Assembly (NCBI GenBank): GCA_030427725.1
Contig: JAUICV010000002.1
Location: 481,226-545,225, forward strand
Length of the DNA: 64,000 nt
Direction of reading: 5' to 3'
DNA from: Chlamydiia bacterium
Lineage (GTDB): Bacteria; Chlamydiota; Chlamydiia; Chlamydiales; GCA-2402025
Shown here piece by piece: positions 7,648 to 15,180 of this stretch (position 1 is the stretch's first letter; every line of letters begins with the position of its first letter). Both the position numbers and the translations under genes were made by a program. Below the pieces are notes generated by a model, which saw nothing but the letters and a program-made list of their open reading frames with translations, did no database searches and had not been told where the DNA came from.

Positions 7648-9983
7648 AATTTTTTTTCAATAATTTTATGAAGAAGTAATGACATGCTGAAAGGTTTCGG
7701 AATAAAACTGCTAGCGCCACTTTCTAAGCTCTCATAGATATCCGACTCTTTATGCTTTGCAGAGATAAAGATGATAGGGACTCTATTGCTAATTATTTTT
7801 TTTAACCCCTCTAATATAAGTATGGGATCTTCCTCTTCGGTATTGTCGTCTAATAAAATTGATAAAGGTGGAGCTTGCATAAAGGTGTTTTTTAGATCAG
7901 TTAGTGCTTTAGAGCCGTTAGGTTCACAAATTGAAGAGATTCCACGAAGAGAGAGGGCATATTCGACTAAAAAATACAATTTTTCATCATTAGAAATCAC
8001 ATAGACAGAGTTTTCTAAGGGTAGTTGTTTTGAGTAGGTAGATTCTGAGCTAAAGCGTATTTCCCAGCAATTAGTAGGGGATATTTCTGATAAGGCTTTA
8101 CTACTGATCTTCATCAGTGAATCCAAAGAGGTTCCCTCGAAAGGAAAGGCAGAGATAAATGCATTAACAGCTAAAGCAGATGTTTGTGTGAAATTTTCTT
8201 TTTGGAGGAAGGAAAAAAAATCTGATATCAAATTACGAAGAGAATCCTTCTCTAGTTGAACGGTGAGTAAAACAAATAGATTATTGCCCCAACTTCCTAA
8301 AATATCTTTATCAGAGAAAAAGTGAGAAATACTATCTGAGAACTGTTTCAACTCTTTTGCATCTAAGTCTGTATCGTTCGTGGAAAAAATTTTGAAAAAA
8401 ATTACACAGAAATTTCGGTAGTTTAAGGAGTAGATATTGAAAAATTTCTCTATGGCTTCATGAGTAAATGTTCCAATAAAGGGATTTCTATCAGCAAAAG
8501 CTGCTGAGACTTTTCTTCTCTTTACAATGTTGTCAAGGATTGTACTGAATCCATTTTCAGAGATCGGTTTATTTAGAAAATAATCAGCTCCTAGAGAAAA
8601 GGCTGTTTTTAAAAGCTCTGTGTCATCTGAAGACGTGAGCATTATAACGCAAAGTCTTCTAAAAGCTGAGTCAGCTTTTATTGTTTTTAAGATATCTAAG
8701 CCATTGCCATTTGAGAATTTGATATCTAATACAATAACATCAGGGCGTATTTTTGTTAGCGTTTCAAAAAACACTGTGTGGTCAGTAAGATATTCGACTG
8801 AAAAGCGAGAGTTTTCTAACTGCAGTTGTACGTTTTTGCAAAATGACTCATCATCATCAATTAAAAGGAGCTTATATTTTTCTGAAAGAGAGATTGTTTG
8901 ATATTTTTCAAGTTGTTGGAATAAATAAGAAGGTTGCAAAGGTTTATGGAAATAAAAATCTATGCCAAGACTAGAGGCCTCATGTCTTGCATTAAATGAG
9001 CCTTGCGAAGAGAAGATCAAGATAAAGGTCGCTGAGGGGTTTTTATTAGAGGCTTGAAAAGTATTGATTAAATCGTAGCCAGATATCGATCCGTTATTAT
9101 TGACGAGGTCTATCATTAAAATATTTATAGAAAAATTAGGGTCTGAGAGTCGATTTTTAGCGGTGTCAAAATTAGATTCATATTCGATGTGAAATGCTGG
9201 GTGCTTTTTACCCTCCACCTCTAGTTGTTTGAGTAGGTCAATATCATCATCGATACAGTAGATAGAAAAAATAGAGTCTGAAGTGGATAAGGTAGAAGGG
9301 GTGTTTTTCACAAAGGGAGGTTCTTGAGCATCTTTTAGAGGGGGAGTAGCTCTATCTAAAAAGCCTTCTTTGATGTCTAGACACTTTTGGATAACCAGAT
9401 CTTTTTCAGGTGGAGCGTTGCTTTCTAAAGCCGTTGTGAGCTCAGTCTCAAATTGTTTACACAGCTTTGTAACTTTTGAAAACCCATAACTACCTGCGCT
9501 ACCTGCAAGTTTATGGATAGCTTTTTTTAGAGGGTCTAAATTGTCAGGCCAGGATTGAGCTAAGTTAAACAGATTAGCTATTTTAGCAAAGACAGAGGCT
9601 TTATACTCTGTTGTGAGTTGTTGCATTTCATCTGGAGAAGAAATATTTAAATCTTCTAATAAGAACTTGATGAGAAGGTTAAGCTCTAGTTCATCTGCGT
9701 GCTCTGGAACTTTATAGATTCTAGAAGAATCTATCCCTGCGAGTTCATCTAGAGGAGGTAGAAAATAAACGATGAGTGCATTTGGTTTTTTTTGTAGGGA
9801 GGCAAAGAGATCCTGATGTTCAACAAGATTAAAACTTTGATGGAAACAAATCACAAAAGGATCTGTTAGTTCGTTTATTTTCTCAAAAGAATCTATGGAT
9901 TCCCAACTGATTTCATCAGAACGGTTCCGTACAGCGGTTTGTAACCCTTCAGGGATTGAAAAGAAAAAACCTTGATATGTCAT
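7644..9983 (-). CDS. Hpt and multi-receiver response regulator with degenerate GGDEF domain
   Basis: The 779-residue protein has, in order: a degenerate receiver-like region (1-110); an Hpt domain with phospho-acceptor His157 in AIHKLAGSAGSYGF; receiver 1 (about 240-360; D292, K347); receiver 2 (370-490; acidic IDDD, D420, K472); a PleD-like GGDEF region (500-645) in which the active-site loop reads GSWGNNLF in place of GGDEF; and receiver 3 (658-779; D712, K763). With no intact diguanylate cyclase site the output is probably protein contact and not c-di-GMP synthesis. It overlaps both the kinase upstream and the HEAT gene downstream by four bases, so kinase, regulator and HEAT protein are made together. 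Confidence 0.85.
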   Translation of the reverse strand: MTYQGFFFSIPEGLQTAVRNRSDEISWESIDSFEKINELTDPFVICFHQSFNLVEHQDLFASLQKKPNALIVYFLPPLDELAGIDSSRIYKVPEHADELELNLLIKFLLEDLNISSPDEMQQLTTEYKASVFAKIANLFNLAQSWPDNLDPLKKAIHKLAGSAGSYGFSKVTKLCKQFETELTTALESNAPPEKDLVIQKCLDIKEGFLDRATPPLKDAQEPPFVKNTPSTLSTSDSIFSIYCIDDDIDLLKQLEVEGKKHPAFHIEYESNFDTAKNRLSDPNFSINILMIDLVNNNGSISGYDLINTFQASNKNPSATFILIFSSQGSFNARHEASSLGIDFYFHKPLQPSYLFQQLEKYQTISLSEKYKLLLIDDDESFCKNVQLQLENSRFSVEYLTDHTVFFETLTKIRPDVIVLDIKFSNGNGLDILKTIKADSAFRRLCVIMLTSSDDTELLKTAFSLGADYFLNKPISENGFSTILDNIVKRRKVSAAFADRNPFIGTFTHEAIEKFFNIYSLNYRNFCVIFFKIFSTNDTDLDAKELKQFSDSISHFFSDKDILGSWGNNLFVLLTVQLEKDSLRNLISDFFSFLQKENFTQTSALAVNAFISAFPFEGTSLDSLMKISSKALSEISPTNCWEIRFSSESTYSKQLPLENSVYVISNDEKLYFLVEYALSLRGISSICEPNGSKALTDLKNTFMQAPPLSILLDDNTEEEDPILILEGLKKIISNRVPIIFISAKHKESDIYESLESGASSFIPKPFSMSLLLHKIIEKKL

Positions 9984-11614
9984 GATGAACTCTTCTCTTC
10001 TGGTGATAGGAGGTGTTTTAAAAGAGTAACCGTGAAAACAGAGCCTTCATTTGGGGAGCTTTCTAAAGAAACGTTTCCGTTCATAGATTTTGCAAATTTT
10101 AAAGCTAAAGAAAGGCCTACTCCAAAATGTTTGTTGGGATCTTTAGGATCGATTTGATAAAAAGGTGTAAAAATTGACGCTAGTTTATCAGCAGAGATGC
10201 CGATGCCGGTGTCTTTAATTTTGATATAGTAGCGCTTTTCATCTTCTTCAAGAGAGAGGATAATATCTCCTTCATGAGTAAATCTGAGAGCATTGGTTAT
10301 TATTTCAGTTAGAATTTGCTTAACTCGTAATGGATCAGATGTAATCTGTTTAGGAGTCTGTGGGTTTTTATATTCTAAGTTAATGGATTTTTGCTTTGCT
10401 TTTGCGATATAGGCATTTGTGGCTTCTTGAATAGTTGAAGATAGATCAAAGTCTTCTGGGTTGTAGAAGACAATTCCTGTATCTATCTTAGATAGGTCAA
10501 TAATCTCAGAGACAAAATCAGAAGATTTTATCGATGAGCTTACAAGAGTTTCAACAATTAGCTTTTGCTGTTCGTTCAATGGGCCATCTCTTTCATTTAA
10601 AAGAAGTTGAAGTCTTGACAAGGTTCTTTTTAGAGGTTCTTTTAAGTAAGATGAGAGTGATGTAATAAATGAATTTTTTGTTTCAATGTTGCGCTTTGCT
10701 CTATCCACAAGAATTTCGATTTCACAAAATAATATTCTTGTATCAAGCACAACTCCTGTAAAGGGGAGTAAAAAGGTAAAAAACTTTATGAAATATACTG
10801 CATTAAAAGAGGTGTAATAATTTGGCTGAGGGAAAAAAATTGTATAAATTCCTCCTAAGCAAAAAGGTATTAAGGAAATGAGTAATAAAGAGGTGAAGAA
10901 GCTCTCATTTTTTTTGTGTTCAAAATACAACACAGGAAGAAGAACAAATATTGCATATACGATAGGGAAAAATAGATGTTGTTCAAAGGGTAGAAAATCT
11001 AAATATGCAGGAGCTATTTTCGATGGAATGGCGATAGCAAAGTAAATGAAAACAATCGAAAAAATTGAATAAGAAAGAAGACTAAAGAAGATTGTGGGTA
11101 GATTTGTAGCGGGTTTTGTTTTTTCAATTAGTCTGTTTATAAGAGGCGCTAAAGAAAGAGCTATAACGAAAAAAACTCTACTTTCCCACCAAGAAAGCAT
11201 GTCCCAGGAGTAGGGGATTTTAGTAAAAACCTCAAACTGAGAAGAAAGGAAGTGGAAAATATTGATCATGGCTGTGCCAATAAAGGCAAGACTGTAGGGG
11301 ATGATAAAAGGTTTTTTATGAATAACATATAGAAAAATTAGAGCTACTCCTGAAGAAAGAAGGCATATGAAAGCCCCCCAGTCCAAAATAATTTGGATTA
11401 AAATGACATAGATAGGGTTTAGATAGGTGGCATACTTATTTTTTATAAAAAAATCTTTGATTAAGGGATCAAACTTTGAGTTGTCTCCTAAGTGTAAACT
11501 TAAATAAGTGATAAAGAAAAATGAGAGAAGAATCAGAGATAGAACAATTAAGGAGCCGATGACATACAAGACGGCATTAAATCGTTTTCTTAAATCAACA
11601 TCTTCAAGTTTCAT
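9980..11614 (-). CDS. Membrane histidine kinase-like protein lacking the H-box histidine
   Basis: The 544-residue protein has seven or eight membrane helices (residues 13-295), a coiled linker, a dimerisation helix region, and an intact-looking HATPase_c domain: N box TEIITNALRFT, G1 DTGIGIS, F box FTPFYQ and G2 GVGLSLALKF. The H box, normally SHExRxPL, reads SSYLKEPL at residues 321-328, so Ser322 stands where the phosphorylated histidine is expected. It may therefore phosphorylate the Hpt domain of its operon partner in trans, as CheA does with its own Hpt, or act as a pseudokinase. It is the first gene of the minus-strand operon and is divergent from the GT2 gene. Confidence 0.83.
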   Translation of the reverse strand: MKLEDVDLRKRFNAVLYVIGSLIVLSLILLSFFFITYLSLHLGDNSKFDPLIKDFFIKNKYATYLNPIYVILIQIILDWGAFICLLSSGVALIFLYVIHKKPFIIPYSLAFIGTAMINIFHFLSSQFEVFTKIPYSWDMLSWWESRVFFVIALSLAPLINRLIEKTKPATNLPTIFFSLLSYSIFSIVFIYFAIAIPSKIAPAYLDFLPFEQHLFFPIVYAIFVLLPVLYFEHKKNESFFTSLLLISLIPFCLGGIYTIFFPQPNYYTSFNAVYFIKFFTFLLPFTGVVLDTRILFCEIEILVDRAKRNIETKNSFITSLSSYLKEPLKRTLSRLQLLLNERDGPLNEQQKLIVETLVSSSIKSSDFVSEIIDLSKIDTGIVFYNPEDFDLSSTIQEATNAYIAKAKQKSINLEYKNPQTPKQITSDPLRVKQILTEIITNALRFTHEGDIILSLEEDEKRYYIKIKDTGIGISADKLASIFTPFYQIDPKDPNKHFGVGLSLALKFAKSMNGNVSLESSPNEGSVFTVTLLKHLLSPEEKSSS

Positions 11615-11664
11615 AAAGAATATTTTTGTTAAAAGCTTTTTAAAGTCTTCATAGCAAGCGAAAT

Positions 11665-11695
11665 TTGGAGTGTCAATAAAATATATCGCTATAAT
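11665..11695 (+). promoter_or_regulatory. Candidate promoter for the GT2 synthase gene
   Basis: A perfect TATAAT at 11690-11695 lies 57 bases before the GT2 ATG in the 138-base divergent gap. The best -35 match is TTGGAG at 11665-11670 with a long 19-base spacer, so the -10 carries most of the weight. The same gap must also hold the leftward promoter for the kinase operon. Confidence 0.35.
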
Positions 11696-11752
11696 TATGT
11701 TTAAGTATGTTATTTGTGGTGGTTACATTAGAAAAAACGTTGATGCGCTGGA

Positions 11753-13129
11753 ATGACCAAATTTATTTATATAGGGATTTCTACAGTATATTTTTGGTAT
11801 TTTATTTATATCTTACTGTTTTATATCTTACTGACAGTAGGCTGTATTTTTAGAATTTACAGTCGCTTTATAGAGTCTGAAAAAGAGAGAGTCTTAGATT
11901 ATGTAAATTCTGAAGCTCTTCCAGGAATTGCTATAATTATCCCATTTTATAATATCTCATTCGAAGAACTAGAAAAGACGATTTCAAATGCACTTGAAGT
12001 GGATTATCCGCATAAGCAAGTCATTCTTGTTAATGATGGGTCTACAGGCGCTGTTATGACCGAGTTGATTGAAAAATTTGAGTTGCAGGAGTATTTTGAT
12101 TTTCTAGGACCTTCGAATCATTTAAATACAAAGCCTGTGAAAACGCTATATCTATCAAAAAACATTCCAGAGCTGCAGCTTGTTGATAAAGAAAATGGGG
12201 GGAAAGCAGACGCTGCAAATGCTGGAATTAACTTCTCAAGATCCCCTTATTTTGTTTTGTTAGATGATGATACCATGTTAGAAAAAGATGCTCTTCTTAA
12301 AATGATTAGGCCTTTTTTGATGAATGAATCTTTAGTTGGATTGGGTGCGACAATTCGGGTTCTTAATGGAGCTAAGCTTACAAGAGGAAAAGTTGAGACG
12401 GTAGACTTTCCTAAGGAATATCTAGGTAGATTGCAAGTTATTGAGTATCTTAGAGGGTTTATGTATGGGAGAGTTGGCTGGGAAATGCTCGGAGGGGCTC
12501 TGATTATTTCAGGAGCCTTTGGTTTGTTTGAGAAAAAAACTGTTGTTGAAGTAGGGGGCCTTAGCATTGATACAATAGCTGAGGACTTTGAATTGACTAT
12601 GAAGCTTTTTGATTATGGTAAAAAAAGAAAACAGAAAAAAACGCTACTATTTTTGCCTGATCCTGTAGCTTATACTATTGTTCCTACAACACAAAAAGAG
12701 TTGTCAAATCAAAGGGCTAGATGGCATCAAGGACTATTTGAAGTGCTGCTTAAGTATAAGCATATGCTTTTGAATCCAAGATATGGATTAATAGGAATTC
12801 TAGGGCTTCCGTATATGTGGCTAGTAGAACTTTTGGGTCCTCTTGTAGAGTTTTTTGGTTACATTGTTTTTATTTTTGGTGCTTTTCTGGGGTTTATTCC
12901 GTTAAAAGCTATGCTTATTTTTGTTCTTTTAGCATTTGGAGTGACTTCGCTTATTACACTTGTTTCTATTCTTTTGGAGGGGTCTACGTTTAGAAAATAT
13001 CGGAAGTATTCTCAAATGGCACAGCTTTTCGCATTTGCGCTTATTGAAAATTTTGGATTTCGACAAGTTCTTGTGTTTTGGAGATTGAAGGGGTTCTATC
13101 GATTTTTTAAGAAAAGTAAGCAGTGGTGA
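11753..13129 (+). CDS. Processive family-2 glycosyltransferase (polysaccharide synthase)
   Basis: The 458-residue protein has an N-terminal membrane helix (10-32), a GT-A domain and three or four C-terminal helices (345-425), the layout of PgaC/cellulose-synthase-like polymerases. The signature residues are present: D95 in VNDGS, the DDD at 171-173, ED at 277-278 and QRARW at 320-324 (the QxxRW motif of processive enzymes). No PilZ domain is fused. The likely role is polymerising a UDP-sugar at the inner membrane and passing the chain outward. The next gene, a TPR/beta-barrel protein, begins at its stop codon, and the UDP-sugar enzyme lies in the divergent operon. The identity of the sugar is inference. 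Confidence 0.87.
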   Translation: MTKFIYIGISTVYFWYFIYILLFYILLTVGCIFRIYSRFIESEKERVLDYVNSEALPGIAIIIPFYNISFEELEKTISNALEVDYPHKQVILVNDGSTGAVMTELIEKFELQEYFDFLGPSNHLNTKPVKTLYLSKNIPELQLVDKENGGKADAANAGINFSRSPYFVLLDDDTMLEKDALLKMIRPFLMNESLVGLGATIRVLNGAKLTRGKVETVDFPKEYLGRLQVIEYLRGFMYGRVGWEMLGGALIISGAFGLFEKKTVVEVGGLSIDTIAEDFELTMKLFDYGKKRKQKKTLLFLPDPVAYTIVPTTQKELSNQRARWHQGLFEVLLKYKHMLLNPRYGLIGILGLPYMWLVELLGPLVEFFGYIVFIFGAFLGFIPLKAMLIFVLLAFGVTSLITLVSILLEGSTFRKYRKYSQMAQLFAFALIENFGFRQVLVFWRLKGFYRFFKKSKQW

Positions 13130-13131
13130 GT

Positions 13132-14809
13132 ATGTTCAAGTTGTGTATATTTTTGATCTTTTGTTTGTCTGCTACTTCATTTTCTGAAGAAAAACGGTTT
13201 AGGTCATATCTAGATGAAGCCGAGTACTTCAAAGACCATAAACAATATCTAAAATCTGCGGAGGCTTATAGGCATCTCTTAAGAATAGACCCTAAAAACC
13301 TTTACTATCTCACGATGATTTCCAAAATGTACAAGTTAGCGGGGGACAATGAGCGAGCTGTTTCTTATTATCTAAGACTTCTTCATTTTTATCCTGAAGA
13401 TACCTCAGCAGAGTTTGAACTTGGGGAAATTTATTATAAAGCTGAGATGTATCAACGGGCTTTGCCTCTTTTGGAAGATGTTTGTGAAAAAGATATAGAA
13501 AATTATAGGGCAGCTTTATACCTTGCGAGGATTTTCACGCATACAGGAGAAACTGATAAAGCCAAGTATTATTTAGATAGACTCTACAAGCTCGACCGTA
13601 CAGCCCCTGCAACGTGGCATGCAGGGAAAAACTTTTATTTATCTCAAGGACGGTTTAAAGACGCTTATAAATATCTTTTTGACACATACCAAACAGTTGG
13701 CCAAGAAGAGCTGAACTATCTAGTTTTAGGCTTAAGGCCGTATATTTATCCTTCGTTAAATTTAGATTCTTCATACACAGAAGAAAGAGAAAAAGATTTA
13801 ATCACTAAAATGGTTACTACAGAGATAAATACTTGGAATCATTCATTAGATTTGACAATTCCATTGCCCCCACATTTTAGAGTGATAAATCGGTTTACTT
13901 TTGGCGATCAAAGGCAAGTAAACCTTCAACTAGGGAAAAACAACTATTTTGTAGATGTTTATAATTACCTTGTGGGACTTGAAGTGATCAATGAGCCAAA
14001 CTTCCTCATGAAGATCTACTCAAATCAAAAATGGGGAGCGGATAAACCTTTTACTTTTTTCCCTTATAAACATCAGTTGCTTTGGGAGCCAGCGATTTCC
14101 TTTAGGTACTCAAACCCCAATCACTTAGCTTCTATTAGTGCTTATAAAGATTCATATCTAAGTCGTCATTTTGGAAATAATTTTAGAACTTTATTTATTA
14201 AAAGAAAGCTCGTGGAAGCGTATTATGAATTCAGAGATTCGAATAGTCTTTCTTCAATTGGCTTTATGGGGAATACAGGGACCTATACATCAGTAAAAAA
14301 TAATTTCCGCTCTCTTATTTCTCTTTGGGCTAGATATGATGTTAATCCCAATCCCTTTCATATGGTCTTTGAATATCGTTATGAATTTAGTACTTTTAGA
14401 AGGATTGATAGAGACTATAGCAGCTATAGAGCTGGCTACCAGCACTTAGGGAAAGTGTCTCTGATAAGAAACTGGAAACGCCGGGGATTCTTAGACTGTA
14501 ATTATACTATTTTTTGGGAAAAAAGTGTCTCTGATAAGAAACTGGAAACGCCGGGGATTCTTAGACTGTAATTATACTATTTTTTGGGAAAAACGAAGAG
14601 ATTTAATCAATGAAGCTGTTGCTTTAACGACTTATGGGACCGTTCCTCAGGAGCTGAAAGCAAATATGTATATTGCTCATGAGATTGAAGCAACAGGGTC
14701 AAAAACACTAGGAAATCAGTTCAACCTTGAACTGAAGTTTTTTTACTACTTGGATTCAAATGGTTATCACTCAGCAGGAGGAAAGTTAGGTCTTAACTGT
14801 CTTTTCTAA
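13132..14809 (+). pseudogene. TPR/outer-membrane beta-barrel exporter, frameshifted by a 70-bp tandem duplication
   Basis: A signal peptide (MFKLCIFLIFCLSATSFS) is followed by about five TPR-like helix pairs (residues 20-190) and a C-terminal beta-barrel domain of the YaiO/PgaA kind. The frame stops at 14571 inside the second copy of a 70-bp direct duplication. Removing one copy joins it exactly to the frame ending at 14809, giving about 535 residues and a barrel that ends in LNCLF with the terminal phenylalanine typical of outer-membrane proteins. As it stands the last 75 or so residues are lost and insertion of the barrel should fail. The ATG at 13132 is preferred over GTGs at 13123 and 13126; translation is coupled to the GT2 gene. 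Function: probable polysaccharide export. Confidence 0.83.
14452..14593 (+). repeat. Tandem direct duplication, 70-bp period, two copies
   Basis: Bases 14452-14523 are identical to 14522-14593, that is two copies offset by 70 bases with no mismatch. Seventy is not a multiple of three, so the second copy shifts the exporter frame and brings a stop at 14571. Perfect identity means that the event is recent, or arose in sequencing or assembly. Confidence 0.97.
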
Positions 14810-15168
14810 GATCCAAATTTTTCAATTTTTGCAAGTAATTGCTCAAATTCACAGGGCTTGATCAAAACTTCTGTATTAACAAATGAAGAAAGTTGAAGTT
14901 TTTCCAACTCAATTTTTCCTGTTATGAAAATAATAGGAGTTTCTTTAAAATCAGGCATGTCTCGTATTTTTTTGGCTACGTCTAGGCCTGATCCATCTGG
15001 TAGTTGAATGTCGAGTAAGATGATATTAGGGACAAAGCTTTGTACCTTTTGAATGCTTTCCGAAGCTGTTTGAGCAGTTTCGGTTTCGTAGCCCTTTTGC
15101 TTTAAGCGTAGGGCAAAAACTTTGACAAGATCTGGGTCGTCATCCACTACAAGAATTTTTTTGCTCAT
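14806..15168 (-). CDS. Single-domain response regulator
   Basis: The 120-residue protein is one receiver domain: acidic pair in LVVDDDPDL, phospho-acceptor Asp in NIILLDIQLPDGSG, Thr in FITGK and Lys in LIKP. There is no output domain, so it acts as a phosphotransfer or protein-contact regulator. GGAG lies nine bases before its ATG. It follows the PAS kinase by 12 bases on the same strand and is its likely partner. Its 3' end overlaps that of the exporter gene by four bases, tail to tail. Confidence 0.9.
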   Translation of the reverse strand: MSKKILVVDDDPDLVKVFALRLKQKGYETETAQTASESIQKVQSFVPNIILLDIQLPDGSGLDVAKKIRDMPDFKETPIIFITGKIELEKLQLSSFVNTEVLIKPCEFEQLLAKIEKFGS

Positions 15169-15180
15169 TTTACCATTCTC

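Noticed and set aside
14525..14809. Separate 94-codon gene after the TPR/beta-barrel gene
   Set aside because: It begins inside the second copy of the 70-bp duplication and is simply the lost C-terminus of the frameshifted exporter.
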